Notes under the pieces: model-generated | The model's database searches: none | Told to the model about the DNA's origin: nothing | The model's input: only the letters and a program-made list of their open reading frames with translations | Program-made: the position numbers and the translations under genes | NCBI RefSeq assembly: GCF_014288055.1 | Contig: NZ_JACOPK010000002.1 | Location: forward strand, 124,001 to 188,000 | Reading direction: 5' to 3' | Source of the DNA: Agathobaculum hominis | GTDB lineage: Bacteria; Bacillota; Clostridia; Oscillospirales; Butyricicoccaceae | Length of the DNA stretch: 64,000 nt | Shown here: positions 14,102 to 21,490 of the stretch, piece after piece | Position numbering within the stretch: the first letter of the stretch is position 1 | Layout: each line of letters starts with the position of its first letter

Positions 14102-14842
14102 ATGAGCAAGATTTGTTTGAATTGCGGCAACGAAGTTGAGGACACTGCGCATTTCTGTAATATCTGCGGCACAGAGATGAACGAGCAGACCTGCGCATCT
14201 AACACATCGCCTGAACCGGAGCCTACTCCGCCAACAGAGCAGATTTGTCCGTCGTGCGGCAACACCGTGCCAATTGACTCGAAATTCTGCCGGTATTGTG
14301 GTGCGCCACTGCAAAAAGAGTCAGAGAAACCGCCGGAGTCTGAGCAGGCAAACGCACACAACGAACAGCAACAGACCACAGGCGGCAATTCTTCTCAATC
14401 GGAGAATACCACACAGACACCGCCCAATACAGGCGGAAATCCTGTGCCGTCAGCAGAGTCCCACGGCATCAACTGGAAAGCAATCGGCAGCGCGATCAGT
14501 ACGATCATTACGATTATCGTTGTAATCTATCTATTCACCAATCACCCGGTTTCTGATGTAAAAAGTATCGTATTCGATGACTGGGGTGTCATTGAAATCG
14601 GTGAAGCTGCCGAACATTCTCTGAGCGATCCGGAATGGACCTCTTCCAAAATCGACAGCAAGCATTATTATGTAACCGTTTCCGGCTACTATATCGAAGG
14701 CGGCGGAAGAATGTCGATCACCTTTGAAGCCACCTACAGCGGCAGCCATGTGTACGCACAGGCCATAAGCTGTCGCTGGGACGGCGATACTTATTCCGAT
14801 AATTTATCTATTTCAGCTGCTATGGCAGCCATCTACAGTTAA
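14102..14842 (+). CDS. Double zinc-ribbon membrane protein
   Basis: The 246-residue protein starts with two zinc ribbons (CLNCG..CNICG and CPSCG..CRYCG) joined by a Pro/Glu linker. A Gln/Asn/Thr-rich disordered stretch, one transmembrane helix (AISTIITIIVVIYLF, about 133-148) and a beta-rich extracytoplasmic domain of about 90 residues follow. The ribbons should be cytoplasmic and the C terminus outside. GAGGGG lies before the ATG. It may signal or assemble across the membrane with its neighbours; the function is not known. Confidence 0.85.
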   Translation: MSKICLNCGNEVEDTAHFCNICGTEMNEQTCASNTSPEPEPTPPTEQICPSCGNTVPIDSKFCRYCGAPLQKESEKPPESEQANAHNEQQQTTGGNSSQSENTTQTPPNTGGNPVPSAESHGINWKAIGSAISTIITIIVVIYLFTNHPVSDVKSIVFDDWGVIEIGEAAEHSLSDPEWTSSKIDSKHYYVTVSGYYIEGGGRMSITFEATYSGSHVYAQAISCRWDGDTYSDNLSISAAMAAIYS

Positions 14843-14856
14843 AAGAGGGATTTAAT

Positions 14857-16389
14857 ATGTTTTGTGATAAATGTGGAAAAGAATTAGCACCGGGCAGTAT
14901 ATTCTGTCCTAACTGCGGCGCTAAACAACTGGAGGAAGAACCATCGGCAGAGATGTCCGCATCATCATCTGTATCGCCTGTCCGAGAAGCCCCGTCTTCA
15001 CAGCCGTCAAACCAGCAGTCAGCAGAGCGCACTACATCCCCGAAACATGTCACAGATGAATCCGTATATCGCAAGATTATTTGTAACAATGCAGATTATT
15101 ATCTAAGTCAGTTCCAAAATATTCTATACGGTGAAAAAAACAAGATGAACTGGGCATCGTTCTTTCTCTCACTGTACCATGCCGCTTACCGTGGTGTCTG
15201 GCGCGAATGGCTACGTGCAGTCATGTGGTCGCTCCTAATTGCAATCGGTTCCGGTTTGATTGCGAGCGCTACGATTGGTTACTATCCGGGTGTTGCTATT
15301 TTCTTTGTAGTCATCGCAATCTGCGGCGGAATCTGGTGGATCATTGCCAATATTCTATTCGCTAAAAATTTTAATCGCGTATATCTGGAACATGTTGAAA
15401 AGAAAATCGCGCAACAGGACTTCACGCCTGATCCATCCGGAGGACGTGTTATTGCATCGATTTTTGCCTATGCAGCAGGCTATACGATGGTCGGCATTAT
15501 TATCGGTGCACTCAGCGTCGGCAGTTTGATGGCAGGAGCGGATGATTCGACGTATGACGATACGGATATCAACGACTCCTCTGCTTACGATGAGGCCGCT
15601 GAGGATCACGATAATACAGATGCTACCGCACCGGATACCTCCGGCTCAATCACTGGTACGGATGTATACGATTACCTTGGCTATTGGACGGTAGACCGCT
15701 ATAACAGCTATCTGGATGGTTATGTAGGCTTCAATCTGGAAAGCAACAATGACATTCTCTGCTTCTCTGCACAGGCTGTATGGAATCAGGGCGACCGTGT
15801 GACCACAATCGATACGGTTTCTCTTGATATGAATTATGACGGTACACAGGCCGGTGGTTATTACCAAGATGACCGTGGCAACGACGGCAATATTGTTCTG
15901 GATTTCGAGAATGGTGAGCTTTATCTGACTGTTACCTGTCGAAGCGGCGGAGACTGGGCGATGACGATGGAACACGAGCACTGTACGCTCGATCCCAACG
16001 GTGTGCAGGAGGAATATGCAGATCCCGACCTGCCGTCTTACTCCGAGTCCGGATATGACTATTATTCAGATGGACAAACCGTTTCGCGGGGGATCAATGA
16101 TGTCAGCAGCGATTATATTGGCAGCAATCATCTATGGCCGACGGACACACTGACAATCACTAACAGCGATTTGAGCGTATTAACGCGCACTGAAGTTGCA
16201 GAAATCCGCAATGAAATCTTTGCGCGACATGGATATGTATTCTCATCTTCTCAATGGAGTGATTACTTCAATACCGCAGACTGGTATTACCCGGATTCGT
16301 CGTTCTCCAATGATATGCTCAGTTCGAGCGAAAAGCAGAATGTTGATACAATCACAGCTTATGAGAAAGCGCAGGGATGGAATCAGTGA
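14857..16389 (+). CDS. Zinc-ribbon, multi-pass membrane protein with YARHG domain
   Basis: The 510 residues contain an N-terminal zinc ribbon (CDKCG..CPNCG), a disordered linker, then a DUF2628-like region (MNWASFFLSLYHAAYRGVWR) with three or four membrane helices. An Asp-rich extracellular stretch, a beta-rich domain and a C-terminal YARHG domain (IRNEIFARHGYVF) follow. YARHG domains are extracellular modules often seen with cell-wall proteins. It lies 14 bp after the previous gene and overlaps the amidase gene start, so it is part of the same operon. Confidence 0.85.
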   Translation: MFCDKCGKELAPGSIFCPNCGAKQLEEEPSAEMSASSSVSPVREAPSSQPSNQQSAERTTSPKHVTDESVYRKIICNNADYYLSQFQNILYGEKNKMNWASFFLSLYHAAYRGVWREWLRAVMWSLLIAIGSGLIASATIGYYPGVAIFFVVIAICGGIWWIIANILFAKNFNRVYLEHVEKKIAQQDFTPDPSGGRVIASIFAYAAGYTMVGIIIGALSVGSLMAGADDSTYDDTDINDSSAYDEAAEDHDNTDATAPDTSGSITGTDVYDYLGYWTVDRYNSYLDGYVGFNLESNNDILCFSAQAVWNQGDRVTTIDTVSLDMNYDGTQAGGYYQDDRGNDGNIVLDFENGELYLTVTCRSGGDWAMTMEHEHCTLDPNGVQEEYADPDLPSYSESGYDYYSDGQTVSRGINDVSSDYIGSNHLWPTDTLTITNSDLSVLTRTEVAEIRNEIFARHGYVFSSSQWSDYFNTADWYYPDSSFSNDMLSSSEKQNVDTITAYEKAQGWNQ

Positions 16390-17204
16390 AACGACTAATT
16401 TGTATGCTGCTTGCATTCCTGTGTATAGGCGGATGCCGTAATCGGCAAACGCTGACTGAGCAACAGCCGCAGGAACCGCAGCAATCGACAAAAATTGAAG
16501 TCGATAATGCGCCTTCGAATCATGTTCCCTCCGAAACAGAAGAGCCAGAACCTGTTCTGCCGCTTGCGGAGAAAATCATCTGCGTTGATCCCGGACATGA
16601 AGTGACCAGTCAGCGTGTGCAGGAGCCGATTTCGCCACACAGCAACGCGACCAAAGAAGCCTTTGTCGGCGGTGCTTCCGGCAGAAATCAAACCGAGGAA
16701 CAGTTGAACCTTGCAGTCGGGCTGCGGCTGCAAGTCCTGCTCGAAGAACAGGGGGCAAAAGTCATCATGACGCGAACAACGCATGAAAGCGATATGACCA
16801 GCTATAAACGCGCACAAATGGCGAACGAAAATCACTCTGATCTGTGTATCCGCATCCATGCGGACGGCTCGTCGGACGCTTCGGTGTACGGTATGTCCAT
16901 GCTTGTTCCTTATGGCGATCAGCTGGCTTCGCAGGACATTGTGCAGCCTAGCCAAGCTGCGGGTGAATGTGTGTTGAACGCAGCGCTCGCCGCGACCGGT
17001 GCGAAAAACAATGGTATCGTACAACGTTCCGATTTAACCGGATTTAATTTTGCGGAAGTTCCAACGATTTTGATTGAAATGGGATTTTTAAGCAATCCCG
17101 ATGAGGATGCGCGTATGGAAACGGAAGAATACCGTGACAAACTGGCACAAGGCATTTGTAATGGCATTATAGATTACTTTGCAAGCGTTTCGGACAATCA
17201 GTGA
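16386..17204 (+). CDS. N-acetylmuramoyl-L-alanine amidase lipoprotein (Amidase_3)
   Basis: The 272-residue protein begins VKRLICMLLAFLCIGGC, a lipoprotein signal with lipobox IGGC. A linker is followed by an Amidase_3 domain with zinc ligands in VDPGHE, QTEEQLNLAV and IRIHADG and the catalytic glutamate in LIEMGFLSNP. It should cut the amide between muramic acid and the stem peptide from the outer face of the membrane. The start GTG at 16386 overlaps the upstream stop by 4 bases; an ATG at 16377 is too close to the AGGGA site. It is the last gene of the XRE-controlled cassette and its only clear enzyme. Confidence 0.92.
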   Translation: MKRLICMLLAFLCIGGCRNRQTLTEQQPQEPQQSTKIEVDNAPSNHVPSETEEPEPVLPLAEKIICVDPGHEVTSQRVQEPISPHSNATKEAFVGGASGRNQTEEQLNLAVGLRLQVLLEEQGAKVIMTRTTHESDMTSYKRAQMANENHSDLCIRIHADGSSDASVYGMSMLVPYGDQLASQDIVQPSQAAGECVLNAALAATGAKNNGIVQRSDLTGFNFAEVPTILIEMGFLSNPDEDARMETEEYRDKLAQGICNGIIDYFASVSDNQ

Positions 17205-17375
17205 TCACAGATTTTCCTCAAAAAACTTCATAATTCCCGCTCTGAGCACTCTCCACTCCCTGCCGACCTTTACGGCAGGGAGTTCTTCGTTTGCGATCAT
17301 CTTGCGGACCTGCTGGCGCGTGGTTTTGAGCAGGTCAGCCGTCTCCTTGACGGTCAGAATTTCGTCGTTCCTCAT
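17205..17375 (-). CDS. Small excisionase-like HTH protein
   Basis: The 56-residue protein is a complete HTH_17/excisionase domain: ILTVKETADLLKTTRQQVRK, MIANEELPAVKVGREWRVLR, then a short helix. Such proteins bind att sites or act as small regulators on mobile elements. The ATG overlaps the stop of the upstream 84-residue gene (ATGA), so the two are coupled. Its stop abuts the convergent amidase stop with no base between. No integrase is in the window. Confidence 0.8.
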   Translation of the reverse strand: MRNDEILTVKETADLLKTTRQQVRKMIANEELPAVKVGREWRVLRAGIMKFFEENL

Positions 17376-17626
17376 GCCCACGGGTCCTTCCTCGAATCGG
17401 GCTGCGACGAAGTGCGAGGCTGATTATACTGCTCCTTGTATATGAAATTGTGCAGTTTGCGCACCAGAACCTTGCGGAAACCCCAGTTGCCGTACTGGTC
17501 CTCCTGCGGCTGAATGCTGTACTTGTCCGCGTAGTGTTTGAGCTCTTGCTTGCTGATTTCAAACTGTCGGCAGACCTCGTCGATGGTGTAAAACTCCTTC
17601 ATCCCGCGATAATCCAGATACTTCAT
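17372..17626 (-). CDS. Small DNA-binding-like protein coupled to the excisionase-like gene
   Basis: The 84-residue product (MKYLDYRGMKEFYTIDEVCR, then QFEISKQELKHYADKYSIQP) has a MerR/HTH_17-like N-terminal helix-turn-helix and a basic disordered C terminus. The start at 17626 has AAAGGA at 8 bases; an upstream extension lacks a site. It overlaps the excisionase-like gene by 4 bases. Its role in maintenance or control of a mobile element is inferred from context only. Confidence 0.7.
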   Translation of the reverse strand: MKYLDYRGMKEFYTIDEVCRQFEISKQELKHYADKYSIQPQEDQYGNWGFRKVLVRKLHNFIYKEQYNQPRTSSQPDSRKDPWA

Positions 17627-17732
17627 AAAAATCATCCTTTTACATATAAGATTTGACAGCACAGATCACAGTTCACCGCAATTCATGCCATCTTATAGCT
17701 ATGTTAGTGATTTCATTTCAAAAATGGCAATC

Positions 17733-17769
17733 AAAACCCATGCCAATTCCATTGAAAAGGCATGGGTTT
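17733..17769 (-). terminator. Terminator after the Rep-like gene
   Basis: AAAACCCATGCC pairs with GGCATGGGTTT; it lies just after the Rep-like stop at 17776 on the minus strand and is followed by T-rich sequence. Confidence 0.75.
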
Positions 17770-17775
17770 CGCAAT

Positions 17776-18828
17776 TTACAGAACAAATTTCAATTCTTCA
17801 ATCTCTGATTTATCCTTCAATGTCGCAGGCTGAATGCCGAGTTTTTCAAACTGCTTGCGCGCAGTGCGGAGCTGGCTTTCGGACAGCTCGCTGTTTTTCA
17901 CAGCCTGTGCATAACATTTGCAGTCGGACAGCTTTTTGACAAGCAGCCGCATATTTTTGCGAGTTGAAGCATGTTTCACGGTCTCAATCTTCGCCATACA
18001 GTCCGAATACCGCACAAACGGCAGGTCTGCGTGCAGCATTTCCATATAAGAACGGATGGTGTCCTCGGACTCGTCCATGACAGTTTTCAGGATTTTCTTG
18101 TTGCTGCCCTTGACTTCATCGGACAGTCCGCGCTTGAACTTCGCTCCCGAGCGGGCCACCTCGAACCGGAGCATCGGCGCATCATACTGCTCCAGCAGAT
18201 CCTCCTCCATCAGCTGAAACGTCTTGTCATAGACCGTCAATGTGGTCGTTTTGCAGCAAATACGCCACGAATGTGCGTTCTTTTTCTTACGATTTGAGAA
18301 TTCTTTACCGAATGTGCACAGCTTGTACTGTTTCATGTACGGACTGCGGCGAACGACGCGCAGCGCCTCGTCAACCCAGTCCTGCGAGTTGGGAAAGTAG
18401 TCCAGACAGCAGTCAATGCGTGAAAGTGTCAGCTGCTCAAACTCGCAGTTCAGACCGATTTCATGCAGCAGCTTGGTCATTTCCTTGTCGAGCAATTTCA
18501 ACTGTTTATCTTCCGCGTGGAATACCTTCTTGGGCGAATATTCTTCGTGCAGCAAAGTGTGCGGATTGAGACGGAAATGTATAAAGGGGGCGTGATTTTT
18601 CTTTGTTTTGTTCTTGCTGCGCACCTGCTGGTACAGATAAAGCACCACGCCCTGACCGCAATAAGAGGTACAGATATACTTCGTCAGACCTTTCTCGGAA
18701 TGATATGTCGGGTCCGGATAAAAAATGCCGGAATTCACACTTTTTAGATGCTGAAACACCTTGTTGAAGTCCTTCTTAGACACCCTGTGAAATAATTCGA
18801 TTGTGTGGATGCCATAGCGAAAGTCCAT
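17776..18828 (-). CDS. Plasmid/phage replication-initiator-like protein
   Basis: The 350-residue protein resembles rolling-circle-type Rep proteins in layout: a conserved strand with LTLSRIDCCLDYF, a middle TLTVYDKTFQL, and APMLRFEVARSG. I did not find an unambiguous HUH motif, so the family call is tentative. The start ATG at 18828 lies one base after the helicase stop. Pairing with a helicase and with nearby excisionase-like genes suggests the replication block of an integrated element. A terminator separates it from the small HTH genes. Confidence 0.5.
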   Translation of the reverse strand: MDFRYGIHTIELFHRVSKKDFNKVFQHLKSVNSGIFYPDPTYHSEKGLTKYICTSYCGQGVVLYLYQQVRSKNKTKKNHAPFIHFRLNPHTLLHEEYSPKKVFHAEDKQLKLLDKEMTKLLHEIGLNCEFEQLTLSRIDCCLDYFPNSQDWVDEALRVVRRSPYMKQYKLCTFGKEFSNRKKKNAHSWRICCKTTTLTVYDKTFQLMEEDLLEQYDAPMLRFEVARSGAKFKRGLSDEVKGSNKKILKTVMDESEDTIRSYMEMLHADLPFVRYSDCMAKIETVKHASTRKNMRLLVKKLSDCKCYAQAVKNSELSESQLRTARKQFEKLGIQPATLKDKSEIEELKFVL

Positions 18829-18829
18829 T

Positions 18830-19993
18830 TCACTCACCGTCCTTCGCAAAGCACTCGATGATTGCATCGTGCAAATCGTCCGACGACTCGCAGATTGCAT
18901 ACAGTTCATTTACGGCATCAATCGCGCGTTCATCCGTATTGCAGATGATGTCAAGGTTCATCTGAAAGTCAGCGTCATTCCAGAGCAGCAGCGCCTTTGC
19001 GCGTCTGCCGTCGCGCCCGGCTCTGCCTGCCATCTGGTAGAACGACGCAGCGCTGAACGGCAGCTGAGAGACGATAATCAGACGAATATCCGGGATATTC
19101 ACGCCCATACCGAACGCAGAAGTTGCAATCATAATACGCGCCTTGCCGGAACGAAAGCGCTGCTCCTGCTTCGCTCGGTTGGATAATTTGCTGTGGCAGA
19201 TGGCAATCTCATCAGCCTCGATATCACAATCTTCAATTAAGTAATCGCGCATCTCTTCCACATCACAGACACGGGTGCAGTAGATAACGATTCTGCCCTT
19301 GTTAGCATATTTTAGAATTGCTTTCTTGACTTTCCCATAACGAATTGCCTCCGTTTTCACGAACACTTTCCCCAGAGAAAGGTTAGATCGCTTGAGTTTG
19401 CCGATATGTACCGCCGGATTTTTCATATGCAGACTTTTCGCAATATATGAAATATCTTCCTGCATAACAGTTGCGCTGAACGCAGCAACAACAGGGGACG
19501 AGGGCAAATCCTTGATAAATTTACCGATATTGCGATACATTGGACGAAATTCATTAGCCCATTCCGTCAGACAATGCACCTCATCCACAACGATCGTGTG
19601 CACCTTGTTCTTCAGAATTGCCTTCCACAGATGCGGATCATTCAGCCGTTCCGGTGCAACAAAGAGCGCTTGGAGTTTACCATGCTTTAATCTTTCAATA
19701 ATATTGGTATTCTCCGCATTGCCGCTGTACAGGCAGCCCGCTCGGATTTCGCTGTCCTCGCAGCGCTGCACTAAGTCCCGCATCAATGCAACCGTCGGGA
19801 GAATACCAATCATCAGATCGTTCGGGTGCATAGCAATCATCGAGAGAAAGCAGATCGACTTGCCTTCCGAAGTCCGTGCTAATCCAAGAACATCTTTACC
19901 ATTGAGTAAGTCTGTAATTACATCCTTCTGAAACGCTTTCAGCTTTGCGATACCAAAGCTATTGCATATCATCTTTTCCTGTTTGTTTGTCAT
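18830..19993 (-). CDS. RecQ-like DEAD/DEAH-box helicase, short form
   Basis: The 387-residue protein has a RecQ-type helicase core: a motif I-like TSEGKS, motif II DEVHCLTEW, motif III SAT, IVIYCTRVCDVEEM, and motifs V-VI ATSAFGMGVNIPDIRLI and QMAGRAGRDGR. Motif I departs from the usual TGxGKS. RQC and HRDC domains are absent, so it is shorter than chromosomal RecQ (about 600 residues). AGGAG lies 8 bases before the ATG at 19993; a GTG at 20002 is possible. It directly precedes the Rep-like gene and probably unwinds DNA for that initiator. Confidence 0.88.
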   Translation of the reverse strand: MTNKQEKMICNSFGIAKLKAFQKDVITDLLNGKDVLGLARTSEGKSICFLSMIAMHPNDLMIGILPTVALMRDLVQRCEDSEIRAGCLYSGNAENTNIIERLKHGKLQALFVAPERLNDPHLWKAILKNKVHTIVVDEVHCLTEWANEFRPMYRNIGKFIKDLPSSPVVAAFSATVMQEDISYIAKSLHMKNPAVHIGKLKRSNLSLGKVFVKTEAIRYGKVKKAILKYANKGRIVIYCTRVCDVEEMRDYLIEDCDIEADEIAICHSKLSNRAKQEQRFRSGKARIMIATSAFGMGVNIPDIRLIIVSQLPFSAASFYQMAGRAGRDGRRAKALLLWNDADFQMNLDIICNTDERAIDAVNELYAICESSDDLHDAIIECFAKDGE

Positions 19994-20129
19994 AATTTTC
20001 ACTCCTGAACATAGAATTCTCGTTCAAAACTGAAATTTAGAAATTTCATCTGAACTGCCTTTATTCCATTGTTGAGAGCGTAATCAAATTATAATTTCAC
20101 AGGAATAACATGATATATAATAATAGCGA

Positions 20130-20160
20130 AAGGCTTATCCCGGTACATGAGACAAGCCTT
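20130..20160 (-). terminator. Probable terminator of apbE
   Basis: AAGGCTTGTC pairs with GATAAGCCTT (G-U pair allowed) 20 bases after the apbE stop; the T tract is poor. Confidence 0.5.
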
Positions 20161-20181
20161 GGCTAATATTATAATTGCGAT

Positions 20182-21213
20182 TTAGTGAACAACCTGCATT
20201 TTGCGGTCCTCAAGCAGCGAGCAGCGGTCTGCGATGCCGTCCGTCACATACACCGTCCCGTTTTCGTCCATCAAAATCGCATCAAACTCGTCCGAATGCG
20301 CGCGCCAGTAATCCAGCGCATCGTCCACACCCATGATGAACAGCGAGGTCGAGAGACCGTCCGCGAGTGTGCCGTCATGGCTGATGATGGTCGAGGAGAT
20401 GACGCCGCTGTCGGCCGGATAGCCGGTGCGTGGATCGATGATGTGGTGATAGGTCGCGCCGTCCTCCTCAAAATAACGCTGATAGCCGCCCGAGGTGATG
20501 ACGGCCTCGTCCTCGATCTCAATGACGGCGAAGTTTTCCTCGCTGTTCTCTGGGTCTTGCACCGCGACGCGCCAGCGGCTGCCGTCCGGCTTGAGGCCGA
20601 GCGCCTGCACGTTGCCGCCGAGCGAGATGATGCCGCTCGTGACGCCGTTTTCGCTGAATACCTGCATCATCCGGTCGGATGTGTAGCCCTTTGCGATACC
20701 GCCGAGGTCGACCTGCACATCATCCGGAATGGCCGCAGTGCTGCCGTCGAGCTGCACCTGCGTGTAATCGACGTGCGCGAGCAGGGCGGACAGCTCTGCC
20801 GGGTCGGGCACGCGGTACTGCTGCGTCGTGAAGCCCCAAGCCTGCATGACCGGCTCAATGGTGCAATCGAAAATGCCGCCAGTCGAGGCCGAGACCTCGA
20901 GCGCACGGGAAAGTAGCGCGCGGGTATCCTCGTGCAGCGCGACGGTGTGGTTGTGGTTGAGCGCGTAAATGTCGCCGCTCTCGCTGCTGATGGAGAACAG
21001 CGCGTCCAGACGCTCGATCTCGCTCTTCGCCGCGTCGAGCGCCTCTCCGGCATGGTCTCCGTAGGCGGTCAGCGTCATGGCCGTGTCCATCGCGAACAGG
21101 TCGATCGACTGGGAGTCTGTGCCGGCGGACGAGACCGAGGGAGCGGAAGTCTGTCCGCAGCCGCCCAGAAAAACAAGCCCGAGCAGCAGCAGCGCCTTGA
21201 TTTTTTTCTTCAT
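20182..21213 (-). CDS. apbE: FAD:protein FMN transferase (lipoprotein)
   Basis: The 343-residue protein has a lipoprotein signal (MKKKIKALLLLGLVFLGGC) and ApbE motifs: MDTAMTLTAYG, VDLGGIAKGYTSDRM, ITSGGYQRYF, HHIIDPRTGYPAD and the metal-binding HDGTLADGLSTSLFI. ApbE uses FAD to attach FMN covalently to a Ser/Thr in target proteins outside the cell. The start at 21213 has GGAGG at good distance; upstream extension is not used. It is divergent from the SLH protein with FMN-binding domains, which should be its substrate. A GTTAGC-type operator lies just before the gene. Confidence 0.93.
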   Translation of the reverse strand: MKKKIKALLLLGLVFLGGCGQTSAPSVSSAGTDSQSIDLFAMDTAMTLTAYGDHAGEALDAAKSEIERLDALFSISSESGDIYALNHNHTVALHEDTRALLSRALEVSASTGGIFDCTIEPVMQAWGFTTQQYRVPDPAELSALLAHVDYTQVQLDGSTAAIPDDVQVDLGGIAKGYTSDRMMQVFSENGVTSGIISLGGNVQALGLKPDGSRWRVAVQDPENSEENFAVIEIEDEAVITSGGYQRYFEEDGATYHHIIDPRTGYPADSGVISSTIISHDGTLADGLSTSLFIMGVDDALDYWRAHSDEFDAILMDENGTVYVTDGIADRCSLLEDRKMQVVH

Positions 21214-21232
21214 AAACAAATATCCTCCGAAA

Positions 21233-21248
21233 GTTAGCGTTTGCTTAC
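21233..21248. promoter_or_regulatory. Operator copy 1 (apbE side)
   Basis: GTTAGC-GTTT-GCTTAC matches the GTTAGC-N4-GCTAAC palindrome with one mismatch. It lies between the apbE -10 box and its ribosome site. Confidence 0.65.
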
Positions 21249-21256
21249 TATAAAAT

Positions 21257-21285
21257 AGCATATCACGGCAAAAAAGACTTGTCAA
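21257..21285 (-). promoter_or_regulatory. apbE promoter
   Basis: On the minus strand TTGACA (21285-21280), a 17-bp spacer and TATGCT (21262-21257). Confidence 0.7.
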
Positions 21286-21332
21286 GCTGCGAAATCTTGA
21301 TAAACCGCGGTTCATCTCACGAAAAAGTGCGG

Positions 21333-21361
21333 TTGACAAATAAAAAGCGCTGGTGTAGACT
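21333..21361 (+). promoter_or_regulatory. Promoter of the SLH/FMN-binding protein gene
   Basis: TTGACA (21333-21338), a 17-bp spacer and TAGACT (21356-21361); a TATAAT at 21372-21377 could be a second -10. Confidence 0.65.
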
Positions 21362-21377
21362 AAGGTCAGCTTATAAT

Positions 21378-21471
21378 GTTAGCAAAAGCTAACCATAGCA
21401 TTTTTTCTCAGGCAGCAAAAACGCGCGAGGAAAAATGTTATTTTTCGACGTGATGGTTAGCTTTGTCTAAC
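21378..21471. promoter_or_regulatory. Operator copies 2 and 3 (surface-protein side)
   Basis: GTTAGC-AAAA-GCTAAC at 21378-21393 is a perfect palindrome; GTTAGC-TTTG-TCTAAC at 21456-21471 has one mismatch and sits right before the ribosome site. With the copy at 21233 they suggest one repressor for both divergent genes. The half-site recalls DtxR/MntR-type metal regulators, which is a guess. Confidence 0.7.
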
Positions 21472-21490
21472 AAAAAGGAGGAACCGAAAA

